A stretch of 64,000 nt of DNA from Symbiodinium natans. Taxonomy: Eukaryota > Sar > Dinophyceae > Suessiales > Symbiodiniaceae. Position numbers and translations under genes: made by a program. The DNA is taken from the NCBI GenBank assembly GCA_905221605.1, contig CAJNDS010002473.1:40001-104000 (forward strand), given 5' to 3'. Every line of letters begins with the position of its first letter. The stretch's first letter is position 1. This document shows, piece by piece, positions 30,602 through 40,958 of this stretch. Under the pieces are notes generated by a model. It made no database searches and was not told the DNA's origin. It saw nothing but the letters and a program-made list of their open reading frames with translations.

Positions 30602-30736
30602 GTTTGAGTTTGCTTGCTGGTTTTGTTGGGTTTAGGGTTTAGGGTTTAGGGTTTAGGGTTTAGGGTTTAGGGTTTAGGGTTTAGGGTTTAGGCTTAGGGC
30701 TCAGGGTTGATGGTCTAGGGTCTAGGGTTTGGGGTT

Positions 30737-30834
30737 GGGATGTTCCCCCTGATACTAACAGTCCTTAATAGCGATTACAGTACCTTTTGTAGCAAATCCC
30801 TATTTCGGACTGTTCATATAAGGGGGAACATCCC
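30737..30834. mobile_element. MITE family C copy
   Basis: GGGATGTTCCCCCTGATACT.. / ..GGACTGTTCATATAAGGGGG with AACATCCC. Lies just after the TTTAGGG start of the NHE intron. Confidence 0.8.
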
Positions 30835-31362
30835 AAGATAGAGGGTTTCTAACGGGTTCATAAGTTTACACAGATTATGAAGGGTTTATTGAAGAGTTTA
30901 TAAAGGGTTGGACAAAGGGTCTATGCAGGGTTCATGCCAGGTCTATATGAAGGGTTTATACAGGGTTATCAAGGTTTGTGAAGGGTGAGTAAAGGGTTTT
31001 AAGGGTTTATGAGGGTGTTATGAGGTTCCGATGGATGAAGAATTCGGAAATCCCTAAACCCCAAACCCTAAACCGTAAGGACAAAAGGACTGCCAAGGGC
31101 ATGCAAAGGGTAGCGGCAGTTCAGGCCTACCACTAACCTTGAGATGCCTTGGAGCATATAAGCAAATCAGACGACGTAACGTCACCACAGGTGCCGTTTA
31201 GGGTTTAGGGTTTAGGTTTAGGTTTTAATAGCCGTCTAGGGTTTAGGGTTTAATTGTTAGGGTTTGCAATAAGATGCCAAAAAGCAACTATGAACACCAG
31301 ATTCTGAATTTTAAGCCCCAAGCGGGCCTTGGCCGAAAACATCCCTAAACTCCAGGGACGCC

Positions 31363-31424
31363 TAGAAGGGACCCTTAATCTTATTCCCCTATAAAACCCC
31401 TATAGAGACCTTATGTAGTCCTTA
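31363..31424. mobile_element. MITE family E fragment
   Basis: AGGGACCCTTAATCTTATTC.. to ..ACCTTATGTAGTCCTTAGGG, then TTTAGGG 31425-31560. Confidence 0.5.
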
Positions 31425-31574
31425 GGGTTTAGAGTTTAGGGTTTAGGGTGTAGGGTTTAGGGGTTAGGGTTTAGGGTTTAGGGTTTAGGGTTTAGGGTTT
31501 AGGGTTTTGGGTTTTGGGTTTTGGGTTTACGGTTTAGGGTTTAGGGTTTAGGGTTTAGGGCTACAGGCTGCAAG

Positions 31575-31620
31575 ATCACGTTCATCCCGGAGTCGCTGAT
31601 TGCCGTGGCGCTGGGCGGAG
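31575..31620 (+). CDS. NHE exon: FIPES motif (ITFIPESLIAVALGG)
   Basis: ITFIPESLIAVALGG matches the NHE 'LPES...i.lGa..G' second helix. Acceptor GCTGCAAG (phase 0, matching the previous exon). A start at 31567 adds GCK but needs another phase. Donor GGAG|GTCTCG, or GGTCTCG|GTATCG six bases on; the exit phase to the next exon is unresolved. Confidence 0.75.
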
Positions 31621-31625
31621 GTCTC

Positions 31626-32123
31626 GGTATCGCCCCTCTGCGTGATTTCCACCGTTGAAGCCCCAGTTCAGGGTGAGGGCTCAGGGTTTAGGGTTCAGGG
31701 TTTAGGGTTTAAGGTTCAGGGTTTAGGGTTTAGGGTTTAGGCTTTAGGGTTCAGGGTTCAGGGTTTTTAGGGTTTAGGGTTTGGGTTCAGAGGCAACCCG
31801 AATACTAGTACCAAACTGCAAGGCCGCGCCTCAATTCCTAAACCCTAAACCCCATCCTTTCTAAGAGCCCGACAGCATTCTGAGAGACCATCGTAGGGGT
31901 CCGAATACGCTTAAACCCCAACAAGCCCCAGCCCCCCCCTCCCCCCCAAAGTTTTAAAGAACAGTTCCTACCCAAAGCCCTCAGCCCTCAGCCCTCAACC
32001 CTCAAACCCTAAGCCCTAAACCCTAACCCCCTAAACCCCGAAGCCCCGAAACCCCAAACCCTAAACCCCTAAACCCTAAACCCCTTAACCCTAAATTCAG
32101 AGGAGTAGGTCCTCTCGGCCCAG
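31626..32123. other. NHE intron
   Basis: TTTAGGG/TTCAGGG 31670-31790, unique 31795-31975, CCCTAAA/CCCCTAAA-type 31980-32095. Inverted order as elsewhere. Confidence 0.75.
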
Positions 32124-32216
32124 GGTCTCTACAAGAGTGAGTGGGGTGGCCGCCAAGACTACCTCAGCCAGCCAGTGGAGTACGCCCTTTTTAGCCGCTC
32201 TCTCCAAACGATGGGG
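32124..32216 (+). CDS. NHE exon before IIFESG (QPVEYALFSRSLQTMG)
   Basis: Acceptor CGGCCCAG; GLYKSEWGGRQDYLSQPVEY then ALFSRSLQTMG; donor ATGGGG|GTTTAGGG in phase 0. Corresponds to the loop and helix start before LPPIIFESG. The intron after it, 3.7 kb, contains the whole J-domain gene. Confidence 0.68.
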
Positions 32217-32459
32217 GTTTAGGGTTTAGGGTGTAGGGTTTAGGGGTTAGGGTTCAGGGTTTAGGGTTCAGGGTTTGGGGGCTGTGGGTTCCAGGATTAG
32301 GGTTCAGGGTTTAGCGCGGTTAGGGTGTAGGGCTTAGGGTTTGAAACCCTGCGCCCTAAAGCTTGAAGTTTTGGTTTTGTTGGGGTCCACAACGTACTCG
32401 AAGTCTCGAACCCTAAAACCTTGTAAACCAACACCCCCGAAGCCGCAAACGCAAAAGCC

Positions 32460-32567
32460 CTAAGGGTCCATGTACCTCAATGTTATATACTTGGGAGCAA
32501 GTACTCCAGGGCCCTAAGCCCTAATCCCTAAACACAAGTGTTCCCCGTTTAGGTACATGGACCTTGT
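32460..32567. mobile_element. MITE family B copy with CCCTAA words inside
   Basis: TAAGGGTCCATGTACCTCAA.. / ..TTTAGGTACATGGACCTTG with CCCTAAGCCCTAATCCCTAA in the middle. Confidence 0.7.
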
Positions 32568-33166
32568 AAGGAAGAGCATGCCAAGTTCTTGTTCTGAAGT
32601 GGCGAACCTTAATTCATAAGGAAGGTAGGGGTTAGGGTTTAGGGTTCAAGGGTCTAGGGTTTAGGCACATCACACACGGTTTAGGGCTTGAACAAAGCTG
32701 CTCGTTAGGAGGTGGTCCAAACAGCCAAGGTCTTTCGTTGAAGCTCTACTGCTTGCTGCTTGAGCTGGAATAGTCGTCGTTCAGAGTTTAGGCTATGCCT
32801 TAAGAACCCAAAGCCTGCTTTTCCAAAGCCTGCATTTTATTGCGTAGGTTACCTGAGAATCTTATTAGTGTTTTGTTTAACTAGAGCCTACACAAAAAGT
32901 ATTTTGGATGCCAGCTACCGCCCTTCATGAAACCCATTGAGAGCTCTTTTTGACTTGGGCTTAAGTTGGATGTTCATGGGTACATCTGCCCCCCAATTAT
33001 TAAGTCTACGTCTTTCCTGCCTCGGGGAAACCCTAAACCTTAAACCCTAAACCCTTAAGCAGCTGCACTTGGGGTTTTCAAGTACCCATGCACCTCCAAG
33101 TAGGAACCCCATGGGTGCCTTGCCTCCGTTCTCTTATGGGGCTGCATGTCCCTCAAAACCCCCTAT

Positions 33167-33263
33167 TTCTTAGTAGGGAATCAGGGAATCAGGGCCCTAT
33201 ATATACCCTTTAAGGGATTATATGGGGTACCTCTTTCCCTTATTCCCGACTAAGAACCAGCCA
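33167..33263. mobile_element. MITE family D copy
   Basis: TTCTTAGTAGGGAATCAGGG.. / ..CCCTTATTCCCGACTAAGAA with CCAGCC; no telomeric insert in this copy. Confidence 0.72.
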
Positions 33264-33808
33264 GAAACGCGAAACCTGAAGCCTCACAGCTTAAACCCCA
33301 GACCTTATGCACAACAGGGATCCCCTCTTCTTCCTAGGTTGTTGGGGTGCCCTACCTACATATACTAATAATCATGCATACATATATATATATATTTATT
33401 TATTTATTTATTTATTTATTTATATTTATTTATTTGTTTATTTTGTTAATATACATGTACGATATATACATGTATGGATAGGATATCGCATATTGAAACA
33501 CCACTGATAGCTTCGGGAGAGAGCTAGCGACACAAGTTTTGTGGGGTCGTAAGCCGGACGCGCAGAGTTGTCGGTCGAAAGCCTCTTGGCTCATGAGCGA
33601 GTTTCGGTCGCCTCCTTAGAGTTTCGGGTGTACGGGGTTTAGGGGTTTAGGGTGCATAGGGTTTAGGGTTTAGGGTCTAGGGTCTAGGGTTTAGGGTTTA
33701 GGGTTTAGGTTTTAAGGTTTTTGGTAGGAGGTTGTAACTTCTTGCTGCGGGTGTGTTCTTTGCTGAGGGAAAACTTGTTGCTCTAGGCTAGGTGCAGCAC
33801 CGGTGCAC

Positions 33809-34969
33809 ATGGCCGAGGAGAGGGCGCAAGCAGCCAAGAGGCTAGTAGACCGAGTACTGCAGGCTCATGGCAGTGTACTGGGAAGGCACAAGTACCTGGA
33901 AATTTTGCAGTTGCAAAGCGGCCTCTGCGACTCAGAGCTAGACCGCAAGAAGCAGCAGCTGATGTTGTTGCTTCATCCCGATAAGGTGGATGATGTGGTC
34001 GCCAAGCTGTGTGGTGGACGGCAGCGGGTCAGGCAGGCATTCAATCTCGTCGAAGCTGCTTTCAATGATGCCCAGATGTGGCTTTGTTCGGGACCGCCCA
34101 CACAGGCGCAGCAAGTACAGGACGATGCTGGAGATGAGGCAAACTTGAGGTACAGGCTGTGGGAAGTGACGTTGGAATCAGAGCGAAAAGCATGGACGCT
34201 GCTGGAGGATCTTCAGAAGGACAGCCAAGCAAGTTTGCATGGTTTTGTGGAAGCTGAGGCACCGGAGCAGCAGCAGCAATTGTGTCGGGAAGAAGCACGC
34301 CGAACGTGTACACGCGCACAGGCGCGCACAGAACTGCTGGACAGAAAGCTGAAGAATCAGGCGGGGATTCAACAGATGCAGCAGCAGGCACATCAGAAGC
34401 TACAAAAGGACCTGGACGAGAACCAGCAAAACAAGCAGCAGGAGGCGGCAACGACACGGAGGCAAAATCCGCTGTCACAGCAGCATCCGGAATCTAGTCG
34501 GAAGAAGAAGGGGAAGGAAGACGAAACTGCACGGCAGGTGGTAGAGCCAAACCAGCAAGAAGTAGTATGCAAAGTGAAGCAAGAGGAGAGGCGACGAACC
34601 CCAAAGCAGAAGAACAACAAGTGCGAGAGCAAGCTGCAAGATGCGTTGCGGATGCAAGTGGAGGAAATGCAGAAGTTGCAAGCAGAGGCCCAAAGCAAGG
34701 AGATGACGTCACAACCGATCTCAAAGGATGTTGATGGCCGGCCTCAAAAGTGGCTCAAGCTATCCGCCGCGGATCTTGATTGCAACGAAGTTCCACATCG
34801 GCAGGGTGCAGCACAACTTCCTTCCTCAGCGAGTCATGGAAACTCAGAGAGGGCGATGTCATCGAAAAGGGAGACGGGGACATCTGCGAGCCGGTTGCTC
34901 ATCGGGCAAGTGGCCGATGTTTTGCAGAGCTGTGCGGCCGCGAGCGGGGAAGCCTGGTCGGGCGTGATG
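33809..34969 (+). CDS. J-domain coiled-coil protein, exon 1
   Basis: J domains recruit and stimulate Hsp70. The frame starts at ATGGCC (33809). Residues about 20-100 form the J region with HPD at residues 56-58 (LLHPDK). Residues 130-330 are Q/E/K-rich and probably coiled coil with a nuclear-type basic content (RRQNPLS, SSRKKKGKED). A Ser-rich part follows. No G/F or zinc-finger region, so class III J protein. Exon 1 is 387 codons, far longer than any other exon in the window, and has no telomeric repeat inside. The donor is GTGATG|GTTGGTGAG (phase 0); the stronger GTGAGT four bases on gives the wrong phase. It lies in the intron of the exchanger gene on the same strand, a layout consistent with a retro-inserted gene. 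Possible trans-splicing acceptors lie upstream (GCTCTAG at about 33786, GTGCAG at 33796), with no recognisable leader relic. Confidence 0.78.
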
Positions 34970-34984
34970 GTTGGTGAGTTTCTT

Positions 34985-35094
34985 GGTGGCCCAGTGGTGC
35001 CCTTTACCTTTTTTTTTTGGTTCTGGGTTCCCTTATAAAGTAACCGAAAAAAGGGTGCCCTTATTGAAATGTGGTTACTGGGCTACTGGTACCA
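34985..35094 (+). mobile_element. MITE-like element forming the J-gene intron
   Basis: Imperfect terminal inverted repeats (GGTGGCCCAGT.. / ..ACTGGGCTACTGGTACC) enclose a core with CCCTTTACC, GGTTC and a ~CCCTTATAAAG segment also found at 53541 and, more distantly, at 48185, 50758 and 63854. It fills almost all of the 146-bp intron between the two J-gene exons, so the intron looks element-derived (introner-like). Confidence 0.6.
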
Positions 35095-35115
35095 AGGTTT
35101 TGTGATCACTTCCAG

Positions 35116-35295
35116 CAGCTCTTGGGAGTTTCCATCAAGGATTCCTTGATTCAAGCTGGTGATTCCAACATTCTCAGCTTCTTCCGCAAGTGGCCGAAGA
35201 GCGTGGAGGTGTTCATGGACACAGACTCTTGCAGCTGGATGGTGCGCCTGTCTGTGAGCAAGCTGCAAGCCTTCCCTCCCAGTCGCAGCAGTTGA
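35116..35295 (+). CDS. J-domain protein, exon 2 (C-terminal domain)
   Basis: Acceptor CACTTCCAG; QLLGVSIKDSLIQAGDSNIL, SFFRKWPKSVEVFMDTD, then SWMVRLSVSKLQAFPPSRSS and TGA: 59 codons. Phase 0 matches exon 1 ending at 34969 and gives a 446-residue protein. The tail is a compact mixed alpha/beta stretch without a family I recognise. Starting at 35119 (CAGCAG|) would drop one Gln. Confidence 0.72.
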   Translation, partial: QLLGVSIKDSLIQAGDSNILSFFRKWPKSVEVFMDTDSCSWMVRLSVSKLQAFPPSRSS

Positions 35296-35935
35296 CGCCT
35301 TGTGAGAGAGCACATGCGGGGGACTCCCTGAACCCTAAACCCTAAACCCTCCAAGGTAGGGGCCTAACCGCCTAGTAGGAACTCCCCCCTCCCCCAAAAA
35401 AAAACAAGCAAGAAAAACAGAAAGGTCCATAACTTCGAGAGCCTTAAACCCTACACCCAAAACCCTAAACCCCCCCCCCCGCATGAGGGTTCAGGGTTGA
35501 AATCTTCAACACAGACAGCTCATGAAAAACGAGCGGGCTTCGGGGCAAAAACAAGCCTGCGTTTTGGGAAGTAGGATGTGCTGGGTTTAGGGTGTAGGGT
35601 GTAGGGTTTATGGTTTAGGTTTTAGGGTTATTTAGGGTAGGGTTTAGGGTTTTGGCTCTCTTGTTTGGCCCAGGATGGCCGGTGGTACTTGTCTTCCCTT
35701 GTTCTAGCAATGGTTGGGTTCCTTTACAACCCGAATGGCACAACGGTCCCCCTCTCCCCAAATCCTAAACCCTAAGCCCTAAACCCGAAACACTAGACCC
35801 TAGTTTTTTGGGGAGTGAGTCCTTGAGGGCTTAGAGCTTTTAGGGCTTGGGGAGGGCTTAGGGCTTTGAGGGTTTAGGGTTTAGGGTTTCGGGTTTCGGG
35901 TTTAGGGTTTAGGGTTTAGGGTTTACGGGCGCCAG
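35296..35935. other. NHE intron downstream of the J gene
   Basis: Short CCCTAAA, C/A-rich CCCCCCAAAAAAAA piece 35386-35420, TTTAGGG words 35580-35655 and 35865-35930 reaching the next NHE exon. This exon also has TTTAGGG on its left side. Confidence 0.65.
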
Positions 35936-36024
35936 CTCAGGCCCATCATCATCTTTGAGTCGGGATGGTCGCTGAGACAGCGAGACTTCTTCTCACAGCC
36001 GGCCCCCAAGCGCGTGGATGCTGG
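35936..36024 (+). CDS. NHE exon: IIFESGWS motif
   Basis: Acceptor GGCGCCAG, phase 0; L-RPIIIFESGWSLRQRDFF then SQPAPKRVDAG. It carries the hallmark family stretch LPPIIFESGysl-x-r-dFF, with LPP changed to LRP. The donor is GCTGG|GTTCAGGG (phase 2) or, ending at 36022, GCT before GGGTTCAGG (phase 0). Confidence 0.85.
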
Positions 36025-39000
36025 GTTCAGGGGCGTGAGGGGTTTAAGGGGTTGAAGGGGCTCAAGGGGTTTCCGGGGTGTAAGGGGTTTAAAGGGGTTG
36101 AAGGGGTTGAAGGGCTTTAAGGCGTTTAAGGGCTTAAAGATTTGTGGCTTATTCAGGGTTTCAGGGTTTATGGCTATAGGGGTTTCAGGGTTTGAGGGTT
36201 TATGGGTTTGAGGAATCCCTAAACCCTAAACCCTAAACCCTAAACCCTAAACCCTAAACCCTAAACCCTAAACCCTAAACCCTGTTTTAAGGGCCCATGG
36301 CCCGAGGTTGATTGTTTGGGTCTCGGTGTTTTGTGGCGATACGGAGCCTTCAAGCTCTAAGGGCTCCGACATGTGAGGGCTTCGTTCTTCCCTAAACGCG
36401 TAAAGGTACTATTTGCATAAGAAGGTTTAGGGTTCAGGGTTTAGGGTTTAGGGTTTAGAGTTTCGGGTTTCGGGTTTAGGGTTTAGGGTTTGGGAACCTC
36501 CAAAATTTCAGGACAGCAATCCCTATGTTGCCCGTATAAGGAAGAATATTTAGTTGTTTTTGCGGGGTTCTGAAGCAATTAGCAGAAAGTAGGGTGTGTT
36601 TGCTTCTGGCATATACCTGGGTGATGTTGTCGCTTCAGGGCGAGAAGGTTGAACTGCTTTCCGCTCGCATTGAAACTCCTTTTCCATGAGTACCCTGGGG
36701 CTACCGGTTTAGGGTTTAGGGTTTAGGGTTTAGGGTTTAGGGTTTGGGCTTTAAAGCTTTGGGATGAGGATTCCGAGGGGATTTGCTGTTCAAGGCAGCT
36801 CAGCATGAAGTTCTCCATATGCAACCCCTGGCCCTAGACCAGAACCCCATAATTTCAGCATGTTTGAAGGCGCGGAGTGAGAGTACCCTAAACCCTAAAC
36901 CCTAAACCCTAAACCCTAAACCCTAAACCCTAAACCCAGGCTACCGGGCAGTTTTGGCTACTCAGGCCCCCTCCGTGAGCCTTGAAATCCAGCATAAGCC
37001 AACAAACTCGAAACCCCAAACCCCAAACCCTGAACCTTGGGACCCTCTAGTAGAAGCCATCCGGAGCCCTAAGTTTTTACAGGTTGAGGGTTCAGGGTTT
37101 AGGGCTTAGGGCTTAGCGCTATAGACCCTATTCCCTGGGCCCTGTTCCCTGGGCCTCCTGGAGGATCGGATACATCCTGCTGCTGGCCATTGTCGGCACC
37201 AGCATCTCGGTAGTCCCTCAGCTTCACTGTGGGTGCCATTTGGGCATGTTTCAGAATAGGGGTACCCCAAATATACCCCAAACACTATATCCTATAGTCC
37301 TAATTACAGGAACCCTACCCCTATTTGCGGAAGCCCTACACCCTAAACCCTAAACCCTGAACCCTAACCCCGTTTGGTTCGCCCCGAAAGCCTATTTCCT
37401 GAAGCCCCAACCCCGAAAGCCTGCAGTAGGCCACCGAGAGCCATCCATGGAATCTTGAGGGCTTGAGGTATGGCGATTTAGGGTTGAGGGTGTAGGGTTT
37501 CGGGTTTAGGGTTTAGGGCTTAGAGGATGTTTTCATGCCGTGCGCGTCTGAATGAAATGTTTTGATTTTTTTCTGATTCCCATGGCTGTTGATACGGTGG
37601 ATGGGCAAATCTCTGCATGATTGAAGCGCTTCCTTCGGAGATGTCTTCGAAGACTTCTGGAACACGTGGGAGCATGTACAAACTAAACCCTAAACCCTTC
37701 TTTTGCAGCTGCAATTCCCCGTTGCCCTAAAGCCTACACCCCAAAACCCTACACCCCAAGCCCTAAAGCCCAAATCCCAAAGGATCAGCTGCAAGGTGAG
37801 GTGCTTATAAGCCTAAACCCTAAACCCGAAGCCCTAATTTGTGTCAAAGATATGCAAGTAGGCCTCAGGGCACATATATATGTATACATAATATATACAT
37901 ATTATATATATATATATATATATATATTTAGGCAAGCAAGTAGAAATGCATATAATAAACTAACAAATACACAAACAAATGCAGACACCTATAAAGAAAT
38001 TAGGTCAATAAACAAATAAACGCCTTTGTGTATATGCAGTTGAGTTTTTAGGCGTTAGGTTGGGACATAAGAAACAAGGCATGTTGGGGTGCAGGACTTG
38101 GTCCCAATGTCGCAGGTGGTGGTGGCACAGCTGTTGCTGGCGACGTCAGAGTACCACGGGATCACTGATCAGAGACGCCTGGCACGCAACGATCAGAAGG
38201 TTCTAGGAGGGCCCGTTTCATATGGATTTAGTGCCCCCAAGAACCCCTGTGTTTGGTATAGTTTCTGGAGGCTTAATTCCATAATCATACTGCAAACTGA
38301 CCCCCCGGTGATATTCCTTTTAGGGTTTGGGGTTTACATGCACTTTTTGGGGCACCCTGTATAGCCTCGTACAGGCTACATATCTATGTATACAAGGGCT
38401 CTGTGTTCCCAGAGACCCAACAACGGATCCACATTTTACCCCCCCCCCCCCCCCGACATGGCACGGCCCTTGGGACTTTGAGATCCCAAAAGTGTTTGTT
38501 TGTTAAGGGGGTTTAGGGTTTAGGGTTGGGGGGGTGCAGGGTAAGGGCCTTTCGTGAACTTCGTAAGCGCGCGACACAACCCTGGCAGGTGCACAGTCTG
38601 CGGGGAGTAGCGGTTTCTCAAGGCTTCGGGCGTCGAGGTCTGCTGCAAGTATAAGTCCATTAACCTTCAACCCTAAGCCCGAAACCCTCAACCCTGAGCC
38701 CTTATGTCCGAGGTCGAGCTAGGAGCCCCAAACCCTACAGCAGATGCGACACCCCACCCTGAACCTCACAAGCCACCCAAGCCTGTACACGCCGAGCTCT
38801 AACAGCGCCACCATACCCTGCCTTGCATCCCAAGCGTTTTTGGCCTTAGGCTTTGGGGCCCTAAACCCTAAACCCTAAACCCTAAACCCTACACCTGAAA
38901 GTCCGAGAATCCTAAAGCTTAGGCCTGTTTGGCGCTTCTGGGTTCGAAGGTTGGGCTCTTGTGGCCTGTTTTGCACCCTAGAACCCAAAGAAGCAGCCCA

Positions 39001-39089
39001 GACACCCCGCCCCCCCACCCGGGTTTAGGGTTGAGGGTTTAGGGTTTAGGGTTTAGTGTTTAGGGTTTAGGTTGAGCCCCGATTCTCAG
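36025..39089. other. NHE intron(s), 3 kb
   Basis: G-rich AAGGGGTTTAAGG repeats 36030-36190, CCCTAAA 36217-36283, TTTAGGG 36425-36492, family F element 36512-36592, TTTAGGG 36707-36745, CCCTAAA 36884-36936, unique stretches, TA microsatellite 37880-37927, C-tract 38440-38454, CCCTAAA 38860-38895, TTTAGGG 39020-39075. At least one NHE exon expected here was not found. Confidence 0.6.
38095..38199 (+). CDS. Candidate exon, unplaced (VVVAQLLLATSEYHGITDQR)
   Basis: Acceptor GGTGCAG; DLVPMSQ then VVVAQLLLATSEYHGITDQR and RLARNDQK, 35 codons; donor AAG|GTTCTAGG, phase 0 to 0. Coding composition is good but the peptide does not match NHE at this position. It may be an insertion loop or part of another nested gene. 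Confidence 0.4.
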
Positions 39090-39172
39090 GAACTGCGTAT
39101 GCCTTCGCCTCGCTTATCTCCTCGACAGATCCAGTGGCCACGCTTTCAACGTGCCTGGCTGAGCCTTCCCCT
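39090..39172 (+). CDS. NHE exon: DPVA cation-binding helix
   Basis: TAYAFASLISSTDPVATLST then CLAEPSP. The NHE family has 'faFgslisa(t/v)DPVa.la.f' here. Asp and Pro are intact. Acceptor GATTCTCAG, phase 1. Donor CCT|GTTGGA in phase 0 is my choice; the frame remains open about 30 bases further, and another short exon may be missing before VFGES. Confidence 0.83.
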
Positions 39173-40505
39173 GTTGGAAAGAGCGGGAGACTTCTTTGCT
39201 AGGTTGTAAGTCGAGTTACAGGTACCCTGGAAGGGGCTGTTCTCCTGCGTATTACCTGCTATTAATGAACGGTCCTACTTCTAGCCTACTCTTCTTGAAT
39301 GGCCTACTTACTGTGCGCGAGGTTTGGCACCATGAACGTGGACCCCTTGCTGTTCATCCTGGCCGCTCCGCTTCACGATTTGTTTGGAGGTTAGGGGCGG
39401 TTTGGGGTTTAGGGTTTAGGGTTTAGGGCTTAGAGTTCAGGATTTTTTTGGGAGTTTGGGCGGGAGTGGGAGGATGAGGGTGGTGGGGTTGGGATCTTGG
39501 GTTCGAAGCCATCCAAAAAACACATCTGCATGGTGATATGTGTATACACTATTAAAATTATACTTTGAGGTACAAGAACTGCATATTTATATACACATAT
39601 ACACATGTCCATACATATTTGTGTAGATATGCAGCAGACAAAGCTATTCTTAAGCACAAGCCCCTAAAACAACACACTACAGCTTAAACCTGTGATACTT
39701 TCGTCCTCAGGCCTATAGCTCCTCGGATAAAAGCCCAACGACGTAGAGCTTCCCTCTGTTTTTGTATGAATGGTCATGTTTAAACCCTGAACGACACCTG
39801 ACACCGACACCCTGATTGCTGAAGAAGTACCCAGTAAGAGAGCCCTAGCCTGCATTCGCATAGGGTCGTTGCACATTCAGGTTTCGGTTTGATGTCAGGT
39901 GGGCTGGGCACATCAGGACGAAGTTGAGAAGAGGCTGTCTGCATATGTATATACATACAGGTTATATATATATATATATAGAGACATGGTGCCTACACCT
40001 CTCTCTCCGTCTTTACTCATATCTATATACATATATACATATATACATATATATATATATGTGCAGATTAGGTATATAACAAACAAGTCGAGCTTTGCGG
40101 TCCAGAAGAACGCGTCCTAGGGTTTCGGGTTTAGGGTTTAGGGATGTTTAGGGTTTAGGGGTCCCTAGGAGTGCTTTGATTCTTTGAGGGGACCGCGGGT
40201 GCTACTGTCTGTGGGCTTCGGGTTCTGATTTTGAGGTTTGGTTGCGATCCACGTTCTTTTGAGCTTGACATGAAAGTCGGTGGTTTTGGAGGGCATGAGG
40301 AATTGTCTCTCGTCGGAACTCGATGTGGCACACAACGGGTTTAGGCCTCAGAGTCCCTCCCAAACCCAAATCAAAACCCAAACCCGAGTGCCAAAAGCCT
40401 ATGATATTATGGATAAATATCAACGATTTGGATTAATATTAACTGGTCTTTAATTAATTAATATATAATATACAAAAAACCTAAGCCCCATAACATCAAC
40501 AGAAG
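39173..40505. other. NHE intron, AT-richer
   Basis: TTTAGGG 39400-39435, TA-rich microsatellites 39953-40065, unique and AT-rich sequence (40430-40480). Few telomeric repeats; no coding supported. Confidence 0.6.
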
Positions 40506-40592
40506 GTCTTCGGGGAGTCCCAGATCAACGACGCCGTGGCCATTACCCTTTTCGAGTCGATCAACAGGGGTGCCGCTTTGGCTGAGTTTATG
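40506..40592 (+). CDS. NHE exon: VFGES..NDAVAI signature
   Basis: VFGESQINDAVAITLFES then INRGAALAEFM, 29 codons. This is the strongest family signature in the window (VFGESvlNDAvaIvLf, with VL changed to QI). Acceptor CAGAAG, donor ATG|GTTTAGGC, phase 0 to 0. Unlike most exons its upstream intron end is AT-rich, not CCCTAAA. Confidence 0.92.
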
Positions 40593-40711
40593 GTTTAGGC
40601 CTGGCGATTTAAAGTCTAGGGGTAGGGGTATCCTTGGTTCCTAATTTCCATCTTCCGTACCCGGAACCAGTAACCAAACCTTAAATCCTAACCAAAGCAG
40701 GGCGTTGGCAG

Positions 40712-40790
40712 TTGAGTGGCTTGTTGAGCAAGATCTCGGAGCCTCCGAAAACTCAACCCGACAGTCCCCAAACCCGCCGAACCCACCTAG
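40712..40790 (+). CDS. Candidate NHE loop exon (LSGLLSKISEPPKTQPDS)
   Basis: Acceptor TTGGCAG, phase 0, follows the FGES exon in phase; LSGLLSKISEPPKTQPDS then PQTRR. Hydrophilic, as expected for the loop after that helix, but no clear donor; the end is a guess. Confidence 0.3.
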
Positions 40791-40911
40791 AACCCAAACC
40801 CTAGGGTTTAGGGTTTGGCGTTCATATAGGGCTTATGGCTAAACCCCAAAGCCTAAGCGCCAAACAAGCCCAAACAACCCTACACCCTCCTAAACCCACT
40901 CATGCCACGAG

Positions 40912-40958
40912 GAAACTGCAAACTTTGGGGACCTTTGCCCCTTGTGCTGCAAGTTTGG
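40912..40958 (+). CDS. Candidate exon (ETANFGDLCPLCCKFG)
   Basis: Acceptor CCACGAG; ETANFGDLCPLCCKF; donor TTTGG|GTTTAGGG. Lies in the right order before the next NHE helix; exit phase does not match the next exon unless a GG site or another exon is used. Right flank is a pure TTTAGGG array of about 13 units. Confidence 0.45.

Larger units (their letters stand above)
32217..33800. other. NHE intron upstream of the nested J gene
   Basis: TTTAGGG 32217-32345, family B element 32460-32567, unique sequence to 33160, family D element 33167-33263, TA/TTTA microsatellite 33380-33435, TTTAGGG 33635-33720 ending about 85 bp before the J-gene ATG. No promoter motif recognised. Confidence 0.6.

Noticed and set aside
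34062-34724. Minus-strand and alternative frames within the J-domain gene
   Set aside because: Shadows of the 387-codon exon; the Q/E/K-rich codons leave other frames open.
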